Positions 1-8,508 are shown, counted from the first letter of the stretch. The stretch is 27,706 nucleotides of DNA from an uncultured Prevotella sp. (GCA_900557405.1 USSF01000028.1:1-27706), one strand, 5' to 3'. Notes: a model not told the origin generated them from the letters alone. Numbers and translations are program-made.

Positions 1-90
1 ATATCGGTTGAAACTAGCCGTTAACATCCGTTAGTACATTTATCACCACACAAAGAAAAATTATGCTTCAAAAGTATCTAATTTATAAAA

Positions 91-125
91 CCGCACCAGC
101 TTTTATCTTTCATATGCTGGTGCGG
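91..125 (-). terminator. Rho-independent terminator after the yqeY-like gene
   Basis: A perfect 10-bp inverted repeat (CCGCACCAGC at 91-100 and GCTGGTGCGG at 116-125, 15-nt loop) lies about 20 nt beyond the stop codon of the gene ending at 146. On the minus strand the stem is followed by TTTTATAAATT, as expected of an intrinsic terminator. I see no gene in positions 1-90. Confidence 0.85.
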
Positions 126-145
126 ATTAAAGTTTCATCAGCTAT

Positions 146-592
146 TTACGCCAACAGTTTCTTCACAATGTCTGAAATCATCTTGCCGTCTGCCTTGCCT
201 GCCATCTGCTTGCTGGCAACGCCCATCACCTTGCCCATCTCCTTGATTGACGAGGCACCTGTCTGGGCGATGATTTCCTTTACCTTTGCCTCTATCTCTT
301 CTGCCGTGAGCGGCTTGGGGAGATATTCCTCGATTACGCGCACCTGTGCCAGCTCCTCCTCGGCGAGGTCCTCGCGGTTCTGCTGCTTGAAGGTCTCGGC
401 AGACTCCTTGCCCTGCTTGGCAAGTTTGGCGAGAATCTTCAGGGCTGCGGCATCTTCAAGGGTGTCGTTGGCTCCAGGGGCGGTCTTTGCCTCGATGAAT
501 ACCTTCTTGATGTTGCGCAAGGTCTCCAGACGCACCTTGTCGCGGGCTTTCATAGCCTCCTTGATGTCATTGCTTACTTGATCGTACAACAT
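146..592 (-). CDS. yqeY: GatB/YqeY-domain protein
   Basis: A small, mostly helical protein of the GatB/YqeY family, whose domain resembles the tRNA-binding tail of the GatB amidotransferase subunit. The role of the stand-alone protein is poorly defined. Recognisable features are the N-terminal MKARDKVRLETLRNIKK stretch, the middle segment RVIEEYLPKPLTAEE and the C-terminal GKVMGVASKQMAGKADGK motif. I chose the ATG at 592 (about 148 aa, normal for the family). An upstream in-frame start at 628 would put the first 12 codons inside the ftsZ terminator hairpin and its U-tract. Only about 20 nt separate that hairpin from the ATG, so transcription probably depends on read-through from ftsZ or on a promoter inside the ftsZ 3' end. 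Family assignment is confident; function is not. Confidence 0.9.
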   Translation of the reverse strand: MLYDQVSNDIKEAMKARDKVRLETLRNIKKVFIEAKTAPGANDTLEDAAALKILAKLAKQGKESAETFKQQNREDLAEEELAQVRVIEEYLPKPLTAEEIEAKVKEIIAQTGASSIKEMGKVMGVASKQMAGKADGKMISDIVKKLLA

Positions 593-606
593 AGCTTTTT
601 TTAGTT

Positions 607-640
607 TTAAAAAAAAGAGGAATTGCATGCAATCCCTCTT
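607..640 (-). terminator. Rho-independent terminator after ftsZ
   Basis: AAGAGG (615-620) pairs with CCTCTT (635-640) around an ATTGCATGCAAT palindrome at 622-633. On the minus strand the stem is followed by eight T residues. It lies between the ftsZ stop (688) and the yqeY start (592), so it should end most dcw transcripts. Confidence 0.8.
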
Positions 641-687
641 CTCGTTTGTTGAATTATATGATTTACATGAATTTCGAGACTGACGAC

Positions 688-2022
688 TTACATGAACTTT
701 ATCGTGCCCGACAAGGGAGCTGCCTTCGGTGCTGCTGACGCGCCGCTGACCACGTTGTCGCCCTTTGACTGCTTCACAAGGTCGTCATACTGTATCTTGG
801 AGCGCTTGTAGGTAGGCGTTGTCTCCACGGCGGAGATAAGGTTGTCGTTGTCAAGGTCCTCATTGCTGAAGATGAAGCAGCGGGGCGAGAAACGCTCCTC
901 GCCGTTGCCCGTATTGCCATAGTAATTCTGTATGAGAATCTGCTCGGCCTGCTCCTGCTCACGCTTCTTGCGCAGGTCGGCAGCGCTCATGGCGAGCTTG
1001 TCGGTGATGTTCATCTTGCCGTCTTCCACCTTCACGCCGAAGCCCGTGGCGAGGATGGTAACCTTGATCTTGTCGCCCAGCTCAGGGTCGGTGGAGAGTC
1101 CCCATTTCGTTTCGATGTCATCGTCGAATCCATCCATGAATTCGGTCACTGCCGACATCTCCTCCATCATCAGCGCACTCTTGCCGTCTTTTCCTCCTGA
1201 GAAGGAAACGCTGAGGAGAATCTTCTTGGAATGGTAAACATCGTTGTCGTTGAGCAACGGCGAATGGAGGGCGTTGTTGATAGCTTTCTTCATACGGTCC
1301 TCACCCTCGCCGAAGCCTGTACTCATCAGCGCCACGCCACCATTCTTCAATACCGTCTTCACGTCGTTGAAGTCGAGATTGATTATTCCGTGCATGGTGA
1401 TGATTTCGGCGATGCTCTTTGCCGCAACGCTCAGTGTGTCGTCGGCCTTGCCGAAGGCATCCTCCACGGAAAGCTGTCCGTAGATGGAGAAGAGGCGCTC
1501 GTTGTTGATTACGAGCAGCGCGTCAACGTTCTTCGCCATGCGCTCCACACCGGCGAGTGCCTGCAGAATCTTCTTCTTGCCTTCCCACTTGAATGGTATC
1601 GTGACGATTCCCACGGTGAGAATATCCATCGACTTGGCTATGCGTGCCACTTCCGGACCGGCTCCCGTTCCTGTTCCGCCACCCATTCCGGCTGTGATGA
1701 ACACCATCTTGGTGCCGTCGTTGAGCATGTTGCGTATCTCCTGTTCGCTCTCTTCAGCCTTCTGCTTTCCGGTCTCGGGGTCGTTTCCGGCTCCGAGTCC
1801 CTCTTCGCCGAGCTGCAGGTGAACAGGCACCGGAGAGTCGTCGAGAGCCTTCTTGTCGGTATTGCAAAGCACGAAAGTAACGTCGTGGATGCCTTCCTTA
1901 TACATGTGGTTCACGGCATTGCCACCGCCGCCGCCTACACCAATGACCTTTATTATGCTGTTTGGCTTGTCAGGTTCGCCAAAGGCTGATACCATTCTGC
2001 CTAATTTCTTGTCGTCTGCCAT
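688..2022 (-). CDS. ftsZ: Cell division protein FtsZ
   Basis: Tubulin-like GTPase that polymerises into the Z ring at midcell. The 444-aa protein carries the N-terminal glycine-rich segment IGVGGGGGNAVNHM (residues 27-40), the tubulin signature GGGTGTGAG (114-122) for nucleotide binding, and the T7 synergy loop NLDFNDVKTV (215-224), whose acidic residues complete GTP hydrolysis in the neighbouring subunit. The globular domain ends near residue 340. It is followed by a charged, likely disordered linker and the short tail GTIKFM, where other phyla carry a proline-containing FtsA/ZipA-binding peptide. The gene starts 71 nt after the ftsA stop, at the ATG at 2022. It is the last division gene of the operon and is followed by its own terminator. 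Function is certain from the motifs; the role of the tail is inferred. Confidence 0.98.
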   Translation of the reverse strand: MADDKKLGRMVSAFGEPDKPNSIIKVIGVGGGGGNAVNHMYKEGIHDVTFVLCNTDKKALDDSPVPVHLQLGEEGLGAGNDPETGKQKAEESEQEIRNMLNDGTKMVFITAGMGGGTGTGAGPEVARIAKSMDILTVGIVTIPFKWEGKKKILQALAGVERMAKNVDALLVINNERLFSIYGQLSVEDAFGKADDTLSVAAKSIAEIITMHGIINLDFNDVKTVLKNGGVALMSTGFGEGEDRMKKAINNALHSPLLNDNDVYHSKKILLSVSFSGGKDGKSALMMEEMSAVTEFMDGFDDDIETKWGLSTDPELGDKIKVTILATGFGVKVEDGKMNITDKLAMSAADLRKKREQEQAEQILIQNYYGNTGNGEERFSPRCFIFSNEDLDNDNLISAVETTPTYKRSKIQYDDLVKQSKGDNVVSGASAAPKAAPLSGTIKFM

Positions 2023-2067
2023 AATTATCTTGTCTTTTTTTCTGTTATCATATGAAGGGAAAATGCT

Positions 2068-2091
2068 GCCGCCCGAATAAGGCCGGACGGC
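2068..2091 (-). promoter_or_regulatory. Intercistronic hairpin between ftsA and ftsZ
   Basis: An 8-bp GC-rich stem (GCCGCCCG at 2068-2075 against CGGACGGC at 2084-2091, one G-T wobble in the RNA, 8-nt loop) sits directly after the ftsA stop codon in the ftsZ leader. On the minus strand it is followed by AGCATTTTCCC, a weak T-tract. It could be a partial terminator, a processing site or an mRNA-stabilising structure setting the FtsA to FtsZ ratio. Only the hairpin is seen; the role is inferred. Confidence 0.45.
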
Positions 2092-2093
2092 GT

Positions 2094-3611
2094 TTATTCA
2101 TCCTCGGCCTCAGTGATGAAGTCTTTTATCTTTCTCTTAAATATTCCCCATCTGCTTCCGAAGCTTTCCTTGCGCTTCATTTCCTCTATCTTCTCGTTTG
2201 CCTGGGCCACATACTCTCCGCCAGGATAGGTGGCCTTGTAGCGCTCGTAGGCCTCGATGGTATTGTCCTGCACGGCCTTTTCCCATTCCTTCTTGTCGTT
2301 CTGCTTCTCCTGGATCATCTTGTCGTTAGGCGTAGGCACCCTGCCCGTACCGGTCTGCACAGTCATCGGCACATCACCTGCCCCGGCATCGGCACCCGGC
2401 TTGAGGGTCGTCGGCTCGGCGTCTTTGTTGAATATGTTCTGCTGCAGGTCGAGGTCACCGCCGTCGCAGTTTATGTCGCCCTTCATCATAAGTCCGAGCA
2501 GCGTGTTCATCGTTCCGTCATGCGGCACGGTGTTGCCCTTGCCGTTGGAGTTCACGGTGTCGCGGATGAACAGGGCTGTAGTGACCTTCTCTATCTTCGT
2601 GCGCTTGCGGAATGCCGTCTCGATGTTCCTCAGGTTGGCGCCGCCACCCGTCAACACGATACCGCCATTGAGCTTGTCCTGGTATTCCGGCGGAACCTGT
2701 GCCCATACGTTCTCGATGATTTCCTGCATCCTTGCCTCTACGACCTGCTGGAATTTCACGCTTGACACTTTGTGGTCCACGTCGATGGAGTATTCAAGGG
2801 TCTTGTCGCGGTCCTGCACCTCGGTGTATGCACAGCCGTATTTTATCTTCATCTTCTCGGCTGTCTCCATGTCGTCGTTGTTCAGGGAGGAGATGTCCTT
2901 CGTGATGTTCTTCCCTCCAAGTGGAATCACGGCGATATGACGAAGGATGTTCTTGTGGTATACGAGCATTGTTGTGGTGTCAGCGCCAAGGTCAACGAGC
3001 AGACATCCAGCACGCTTCGCCGTATCATCGAGAATGCAGTCGGCAAGTGCGAGCGGTGCGATATCAAGCTCTGCGATATTGATGCCTGCACGGTCGAAGC
3101 AATCATTGAGTTTGTCGTAGAATGCCTTGCGCCAAAGGATATTGAGGAAATTACCCGTCAGACGGTCTGCCTGTATGCCGGCAGGATCACTCTGCAGGTC
3201 GTTGCCCACCTTGTATTCCTGTATCGCCACATCCAGAATCTCCTTGTCGGCATACGCCTTGTTGCGGTTGGCATCCATCAGCTCGTTCACCATCTGCTGT
3301 GTTACGATGGTATCTTTCGCGAGGTCGCGTGTAATCTCGTTCTTCACGCTGAGTATGGACTGGCCGCCCACTCCCACATATACCTGCGATATCTCCCTGT
3401 TGAGAACGGTCTTGAGTTTGTTCACGATGTTGGTTATGCTCTGCACCGTTTTCTCGATGTTATACACAATACCCTTGCGGATATAAGTCGAAGAGTCGTC
3501 GCTTGCGACAGCGGAGATTGTAATGCTCCCGTCGCTGTTCTTGCGTCCTGCAATACCGCGGAGCCTTGACGAGCCCAATTCTATTGCTACTATAAAATCC
3601 TTTGCTGGCAT
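2094..3611 (-). CDS. ftsA: Cell division protein FtsA with a TPR-like insert before the membrane helix
   Basis: Actin-fold ATPase that tethers FtsZ filaments to the membrane. At 505 aa it is longer than typical FtsA (about 420 aa). Actin-like motifs are visible: IVAIELGSSRLRGI (7-20, phosphate 1), LLVDLGADTTTM (204-215, phosphate 2) and IVLTGGGANL (318-327, adenosine). After the actin core (to about residue 375) there is a low-complexity linker of about 60 residues. Next comes a helical hairpin with the pattern W-A-(I)EAY-YKATYPGGEY-A (443-472), like the tetratricopeptide-type repeats common in Bacteroidetes surface proteins. The final amphipathic segment RWGIFKRKIKDFIT (487-500) is the expected membrane-targeting helix. 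The start ATG lies 1 nt after the ftsQ stop, implying translational coupling. Identity is certain; the role of the insert is unknown. Confidence 0.96.
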   Translation of the reverse strand: MPAKDFIVAIELGSSRLRGIAGRKNSDGSITISAVASDDSSTYIRKGIVYNIEKTVQSITNIVNKLKTVLNREISQVYVGVGGQSILSVKNEITRDLAKDTIVTQQMVNELMDANRNKAYADKEILDVAIQEYKVGNDLQSDPAGIQADRLTGNFLNILWRKAFYDKLNDCFDRAGINIAELDIAPLALADCILDDTAKRAGCLLVDLGADTTTMLVYHKNILRHIAVIPLGGKNITKDISSLNNDDMETAEKMKIKYGCAYTEVQDRDKTLEYSIDVDHKVSSVKFQQVVEARMQEIIENVWAQVPPEYQDKLNGGIVLTGGGANLRNIETAFRKRTKIEKVTTALFIRDTVNSNGKGNTVPHDGTMNTLLGLMMKGDINCDGGDLDLQQNIFNKDAEPTTLKPGADAGAGDVPMTVQTGTGRVPTPNDKMIQEKQNDKKEWEKAVQDNTIEAYERYKATYPGGEYVAQANEKIEEMKRKESFGSRWGIFKRKIKDFITEAEDE

Positions 3612-3612
3612 A

Positions 3613-4422
3613 TTAATTATTGTTTTCAGATTGCTGTTTATGTTTCTTACAAATTATTTGGTTGTCGAATTCCAGATTAATGTATGGATATTTGTTCCAA
3701 CCTACTTGACTCAAGCCGTAGCGGTAGAACTTCTCAAGACGCGTGAGCTTCTTCTTCACAAAAGCCTCTACCAGTTTCTTCCGCTCGGGAATGACCTTTG
3801 ACATCGGCACGTTGCCGATATACACCACGTGGTCGCCGATGCGTGGCACGAGTTCAATGCCGAGGTCTGGCAATACGTTTATTTGCTCAATCATGTTCTT
3901 CCACAGGTCGTTCTCCATTATGGCACCGGCAATGAGAGAGATATAGTTGCGCGCAAACCACTGATTGATATTGCCTGTGGCGATGATGAGGTCGGACGTA
4001 TAGTTTGAATTAGGCATTATCCCACCTTTGTCATCAATGTAATAGTCCTCCCCACGCTGGCTTTTTATGCGGATAATGGGCAGTCTTTGGGTAATGCTGA
4101 TGCAGATGTGGTTATTCTGCGTCTTATAGCATTCCGCGGTATTTACGAACGGACTTTGGCAGAGCAGGTCCTCAATCTGTCGCGGCTTGACATCCGCCAT
4201 CCTGATATTGAGGGGGTACATCCGGTTGCTGACGAGAATCTTCTTCACTTCAGCGGCACTGAGGAATCCGTTGGCGTTCTGGTCGGCAATCTGTATGTTC
4301 ACCTCCGAACACACCTTCTTGGACTCGTCCGGTTTGTTGAACGAGAACATTGCCAGAATAACGTACACCATCAGTGCGGTATCAAGCAGTATCAGTATCA
4401 GCCTCTTGTATATATGGCGCAT
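3613..4422 (-). CDS. ftsQ: Cell division protein FtsQ/DivIB
   Basis: Single-pass inner-membrane scaffold of the divisome that links early and late division proteins through FtsB/FtsL. The 269-aa protein has a basic N-terminus (MRHIYKR), one membrane span at about residues 8-27, and then a periplasmic part. That part starts with a POTRA-like segment (about 38-105, including VNIQIADQNANGFLSAAEV) and continues into the FtsQ beta domain, with IDDKGGIMP as the recognisable landmark. The family is weakly conserved, so the call rests on topology, length and position between murC and ftsA, the usual place. It is followed by ftsA with a 1-nt gap. A lysine/asparagine-rich tail ends the protein. Confidence 0.93.
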   Translation of the reverse strand: MRHIYKRLILILLDTALMVYVILAMFSFNKPDESKKVCSEVNIQIADQNANGFLSAAEVKKILVSNRMYPLNIRMADVKPRQIEDLLCQSPFVNTAECYKTQNNHICISITQRLPIIRIKSQRGEDYYIDDKGGIMPNSNYTSDLIIATGNINQWFARNYISLIAGAIMENDLWKNMIEQINVLPDLGIELVPRIGDHVVYIGNVPMSKVIPERKKLVEAFVKKKLTRLEKFYRYGLSQVGWNKYPYINLEFDNQIICKKHKQQSENNN

Positions 4423-4477
4423 CTGTCCTTGGCTCTTTACTTTATTAATTCTTCTGTATTACACTTGTATTATCTTC

Positions 4478-5860
4478 TCACTTTGCCTTCGCCTCAAGAA
4501 TCTTCTCAATCTGCGGCACGTAGTTGTCGAGGTCGCCGGCACCCAGCACGACGAGGACTTCAAAGTCGTGGTTCTCCACATAATCGAGCACGTCTTCCTT
4601 GTGTATCATCTCCTTCTCCACTCCAGGCTCAAGCTTATCATAGATAAGCTTTGAAGTGACTCCCGGTATCGGTTCCTCGCGAGCCGGATAGATATCGCAG
4701 AGCACTACTCTGTCAAGCAGACTGAGGCTCTTGGCGAAATCCTTATAGAAGTCGCGGGTCCTTGTATATAGATGCGGCTGGAAGATAGCGGTGATCTTCT
4801 TGTCCTTGTATAACTCACGGATGCTCTTTGCACTCTGATAAATCTCCTTAGGATGATGGGCGTAATCGCTCATGAACACCAGTTTGTCGGTCTTTATCTT
4901 GAAATCAAAGCGCCGGTCAACTCCATGATACGTACTGATACCGTATTTCAATTCTTCGGCAGAGCAGCCGTTGAGCTGTGCCATGGCCATTGCAGCCACA
5001 CCGTTCTCTATGTTGATAGGAACAGGCTGACCAAGCTCCACATTCTTTATACACTCGATGGGAGAGATGAAGTCAAAGGTGATTTCCCCATTCTCAATCT
5101 TTATGTTCTCTGCATGGAAGTCGCCGGAATCAAGACTGTAGTCGTATACCCTTACGCCCTCCTGCACATCGGCTTTCATCTCCAGGTTCTTATGGATGAC
5201 AAGTGCGCCGCCTGGCTGTATGAGAGTGGTATAATGACGGAAACTTTCGAGATAAGCCTCCTTGGTGCCATAGATATCAAGATGGTCAGGATCGGTGGAT
5301 GTAATGACGCTCATCCAAGGACGCAGCCAATGGAAGCTGCGGTCGAACTCGTCAGCCTCTATAACCACATAGTCGCTCTTATTGCTCAGGATATAGTTTG
5401 TGCCATAATTCTTGGAAATTCCACCAAGGAAGGCATTGCAGTCCACGGAGCTCTGATGCATTATATGGGCACACATCGTGGAAGTTGTGGTCTTCCCGTG
5501 TGTTCCTGCCACACAGAGTCCTTTATGTGTACGGGTCAGCATTCCCAACACCTGTGCCCTTTTCTCCACATCAAAGTTATTCTCACGGAAGAAGACAAGT
5601 TCCTTATGGTCTTGCGGGATGGCTGGGGTATAGACAACGAGAGTGGAATCCTGATTCTTGCATGCATGGGGAATCTCGTCTACATTTTCTTCATAATGAA
5701 TCAACATCCCTTCTTTTTCCAGTTGGGCAGTGAGGGCAGACGGTGTCTTGTCGTAGCCTGCCACTACAAGGCCGCGATGTATGAAATAGCGGGCGATGGC
5801 ACTCATTCCTATACCACCGGCACCTACGAAATATACTGATTTTATATCTTTTAATTCCAT
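4478..5860 (-). CDS. murC: UDP-N-acetylmuramate--L-alanine ligase
   Basis: Adds L-alanine to UDP-MurNAc with ATP, the first amino-acid step of peptidoglycan precursor synthesis in the cytoplasm. Seen: the N-terminal dinucleotide-type loop FVGAGGIGMSAIARYF (11-26), the ATP-binding P-loop GTHGKTTTST (119-128), ADEFDRSFHWLRP in the central domain, and STDPDHLDIYG. Length is about 460 aa, normal for MurC. I chose the ATG at 5860, before MELKDIKSVYF. The frame stays open to 5902, but that extension would encode MSKMSELSQKKRK, made from a 9-bp repeat tract lying between murG and murC, so it is unlikely to be native protein. It stands between murG and ftsQ in the dcw operon. Highly confident apart from the exact start. 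Confidence 0.96.
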   Translation of the reverse strand: MELKDIKSVYFVGAGGIGMSAIARYFIHRGLVVAGYDKTPSALTAQLEKEGMLIHYEENVDEIPHACKNQDSTLVVYTPAIPQDHKELVFFRENNFDVEKRAQVLGMLTRTHKGLCVAGTHGKTTTSTMCAHIMHQSSVDCNAFLGGISKNYGTNYILSNKSDYVVIEADEFDRSFHWLRPWMSVITSTDPDHLDIYGTKEAYLESFRHYTTLIQPGGALVIHKNLEMKADVQEGVRVYDYSLDSGDFHAENIKIENGEITFDFISPIECIKNVELGQPVPINIENGVAAMAMAQLNGCSAEELKYGISTYHGVDRRFDFKIKTDKLVFMSDYAHHPKEIYQSAKSIRELYKDKKITAIFQPHLYTRTRDFYKDFAKSLSLLDRVVLCDIYPAREEPIPGVTSKLIYDKLEPGVEKEMIHKEDVLDYVENHDFEVLVVLGAGDLDNYVPQIEKILEAKAK

Positions 5861-5883
5861 TGTTTTTCTTTTCTTTTGGGACA

Positions 5884-5919
5884 GCTCGGACATCTTGGAC
5901 AATTTCGGACGACTCGGAC
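5884..5919. repeat. Imperfect 9/10-bp tandem repeat between murG and murC
   Basis: Four copies of a TYGGAC core (GGAC at 5888, 5897, 5907 and 5916) with spacings of 9, 10 and 9 bp. The same core in the same orientation, with a 9-bp period, recurs inside the ftsL-like gene at 15451-15499. Read on the minus strand it generates the MurC extension of repeated x-Ser-x triplets. It looks like a slippage-derived minisatellite. Confidence 0.6.
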
Positions 5920-5939
5920 TGATTAAATACGCAAACTAA

Positions 5940-7055
5940 TTACTTTTTCTCTGCCAGTTTTAACACTTCGTCGGCTATAATGTCGGCGGATGCAGGCAAA
6001 CCGAGTTTCTTCACATTTTCAGAAAGGGTGCTGAGCTTCTTTTCATCCATTACAGTGGCAAGGGCAAGACTGATGACATCCTTGGGAGCATCAACATCCT
6101 TCACCATAAGGGCAGCATCCTTGTTTACGAGAGCCATTGCATTCTTTGTCTGGTGGTCTTCGGCCACATTAGGCGAAGGCACGAGGATTACGGGTTTGCC
6201 TATGAGGCAGAACTCCGAGATACTACTTGCTCCGGCACGACTGATTACCAGGTCGGCAGCCTTGTACGCAGCCCCCATGTCGGAGATGAAGTCCATCACT
6301 TTCAGCATCGGCATCTCCTTGCGGCTCTTCATCTTTTCCATGATGGAGGCATTATAGTATTTTCCTGTCTGCCATATGAACTGCACGCCTGATTTTTCTA
6401 TTTCGTCAAGATGCTGAAGCACACTCTCATTGACAGTCCTTGCCCCCAGACTTCCTCCTACAATGAGTATAGTCTTCTTTGTCGGGTCAAGCCCGAACAT
6501 CCTTACAGCCTCATCATGGGCTATGTCTGTAGTCACGATATTCTGCCTTACGGGGTTTCCTGTCTTCATTATCTTGTCTGCCGGGAAGAAGCGCTCCATA
6601 CCGTCATAGGCCACACATATCTTGTCCACTTTGGTCGAGAGCATCTTGTTGGTCTTTCCTGCGTATGAATTCTGCTCCTGTATAAGACTTGGCACACCAA
6701 GTGCATGTGCGGCATCGAGAGTTGCGCCACTGGCATATCCTCCCACACCAACAGCCGCCATCGGCTTGAATTCCTTTATGATATTCTTTGCCATGCGCTT
6801 GCTCTTCAGGTAGTCGATGAGCACACCGATGTTCTTGGGCGACCACAGAGGGCGGATAAGTCCTCTTACCGGCAGCCCCTTTATCTCATAGCCTGCCGCC
6901 GGAACCCGCTGCATTTCCATTCTTCCCAAAGCTCCCACAAACAGTATCTTTGCCTCCGGGCGCTTTGCCTTTATAGCATTGGCGATTGAAACGGCAGGAA
7001 ATATATGTCCTCCGGTTCCGCCTCCGCTTATTATTATTCTCAGTTCTTTATCCAT
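5940..7055 (-). CDS. murG: UDP-GlcNAc:undecaprenyl-PP-MurNAc-pentapeptide N-acetylglucosaminyltransferase
   Basis: GT-B glycosyltransferase at the cytoplasmic face of the membrane that converts lipid I to lipid II. The 371-aa protein shows the N-terminal G-loop SGGGTGGHIFPA (10-21), the acceptor-side segment GVGGYASGATLDAAH, the second G-loop IVGGSLGARTVNE, and the C-terminal donor-site region ISRAGASSISEF followed by VPSPNVAEDHQTKNA, where the glutamate and glutamine contact the UDP-sugar. Length is standard. The start is the ATG at 7055, before MDKELRIIISGGG. It lies between ftsW and murC, as in most dcw clusters. The roughly 80-nt gap to murC contains a 9-bp repeat tract. Confidence 0.97.
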   Translation of the reverse strand: MDKELRIIISGGGTGGHIFPAVSIANAIKAKRPEAKILFVGALGRMEMQRVPAAGYEIKGLPVRGLIRPLWSPKNIGVLIDYLKSKRMAKNIIKEFKPMAAVGVGGYASGATLDAAHALGVPSLIQEQNSYAGKTNKMLSTKVDKICVAYDGMERFFPADKIMKTGNPVRQNIVTTDIAHDEAVRMFGLDPTKKTILIVGGSLGARTVNESVLQHLDEIEKSGVQFIWQTGKYYNASIMEKMKSRKEMPMLKVMDFISDMGAAYKAADLVISRAGASSISEFCLIGKPVILVPSPNVAEDHQTKNAMALVNKDAALMVKDVDAPKDVISLALATVMDEKKLSTLSENVKKLGLPASADIIADEVLKLAEKK

Positions 7056-7104
7056 AGCTCTGATATTTTAATTCTTCTTCGTTTTTATTATCCTTTTATA
7101 TAGG

Positions 7105-8436
7105 TTATGCCGGCTGTACGGCCATCTGCGGAACAGGCCCTGCCCCACTTCCTTTGACCGGAGCCTTTGGCAATATGGCGTCATCCTTCTTCTTGGCGGA
7201 ATAGCTCACGCTGAGTATCACACCGATATACACACAGTTCACTATCGATGATGTTCCTCCCTTGCTAATCAGCGGCAGCGGCTGACCTGTTACGGGAGCC
7301 AATCCCACAGCCACCGCCATATTGAATAGTGCCTGTGTCACGAGCAGCAGGGCGAATCCCATTATGAGCAATGCAGGGAACGTATAGACACATCTGCTGG
7401 CAATCTTTGCCGTTCTGAACAGCAGAATCAGATACAGAAGACATACCACGAAAGCTCCTATCACTCCCATCTCCTCCACGATGATGGCATAGATGAAATC
7501 GGAGAACGCCTGTGGCAGATAATCGCGCGCCGTGGAGTTTCCGGGGCCTTTGCCCACCATATTCGACGATGCGATGGCGATGTTTGAGTAACCCACCTGG
7601 GCTTCATTATTCAGGTCAAACTCCTCTGGCGGAACCTGTTCGCTGTCAAGGAATTTGTCAATACGGCTTTTCCACGTATCGAAGCGGTGGAACAAGCCCT
7701 TGCTTTCCTTTTGTTCCGTCTTGTCGGCATCAGCTTTTGCAGTATTGCTTTCCACCATTGCCATCTTGGGATTCTGTGGTTCCAGTTTTCTTTTGTCCGT
7801 TCCGAGCAGCATCACGCAACTTATACCCACAACGCCCAATATGGCAATGACCCCGAGCAGTTTTCCGAGCTGTCTCTTCGGCACCCCGCCAATCCACATC
7901 ATGATGATGACCACGAGTCCGAGCAAGGCTGCCGTGGAAAGATTCTCCAATCCGATAAGTACGAGAAACACCAGGGTCGGCCAGAAGATGAACTTGAATG
8001 CCACCTTGTCCACTCCATGTTCTGTCTGCATCGCACTCAGTGTCTGAGCGGTAAGCATCACAACGGCACCTTTAGCAATCTCCGAAGGCTGGAACTGCAA
8101 TCCCAGTCCTGGAATCGGAATCCATCGGTGTCCGTCGTTCACTGCCCCGAACACGAAACACAGCAACAGGCTCAAGAATGACAAGGCCAATGCAACAGGC
8201 GTCACGAGCTTGAAGTACTTGCATTTTATGTTCATTGTGGCAATCATGAAGACCACGCCCACTCCGAGGAGCAGTGTGTGCTTGATGACGGGCCCCCAAT
8301 AGTTGGAAGTCTTGTACGTCAGATTGCTTGAAGCGCTGAACACTTCAATGATGCTTATCAGGCAGAGTATGAAGAAAACCGCCCAGATAATTCCGTCACC
8401 TTTCAATCTGCTGTTTGTCGTTGGTTTGTCAACCAT
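7105..8436 (-). CDS. ftsW: Septal SEDS glycosyltransferase FtsW
   Basis: Multi-pass membrane polymerase that joins lipid II units at the septum together with its partner PBP (the ftsI product in this operon). The 443-aa protein has about ten hydrophobic spans, the SEDS motif GLQFQPSEIAKG (112-123), the periplasmic catalytic-loop region ending GKGPGNSTARDYLPQAFSDFI, and the C-terminal signature PVTGQPLPLISKGGTSSI (381-398). An unusual feature is a highly charged stretch at about residues 212-250, ahead of the RFDTWKSRIDKF segment that corresponds to the RxxR start of the large loop in other FtsW proteins. The C-terminus has a short Pro/Gly tail. FtsW rather than RodA is inferred from the division-gene neighbours. 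Confidence 0.95.
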   Translation of the reverse strand: MVDKPTTNSRLKGDGIIWAVFFILCLISIIEVFSASSNLTYKTSNYWGPVIKHTLLLGVGVVFMIATMNIKCKYFKLVTPVALALSFLSLLLCFVFGAVNDGHRWIPIPGLGLQFQPSEIAKGAVVMLTAQTLSAMQTEHGVDKVAFKFIFWPTLVFLVLIGLENLSTAALLGLVVIIMMWIGGVPKRQLGKLLGVIAILGVVGISCVMLLGTDKRKLEPQNPKMAMVESNTAKADADKTEQKESKGLFHRFDTWKSRIDKFLDSEQVPPEEFDLNNEAQVGYSNIAIASSNMVGKGPGNSTARDYLPQAFSDFIYAIIVEEMGVIGAFVVCLLYLILLFRTAKIASRCVYTFPALLIMGFALLLVTQALFNMAVAVGLAPVTGQPLPLISKGGTSSIVNCVYIGVILSVSYSAKKKDDAILPKAPVKGSGAGPVPQMAVQPA

Positions 8437-8508
8437 TATTCTAATGCCTCCGAAATCTTTCTTTTATGTCTATATATATTATTTATGTCTGTATATTCCT
8501 CTTATCTG

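Noticed and set aside
660..700. Apparent duplication of the last FtsZ codons (two copies of TTCATGTAA)
   Set aside because: The second copy is out of frame and the match is only about 11 nt, too short to support a duplication.
1231..1989. 252-codon plus-strand frame opposite ftsZ
   Set aside because: Antisense shadow of the highly conserved ftsZ core.
5861..5902. N-terminal extension of MurC (MSKMSELSQKKRK)
   Set aside because: The residues are encoded by the 9-bp repeat tract, and the MurC fold starts right after MELKDIKS.
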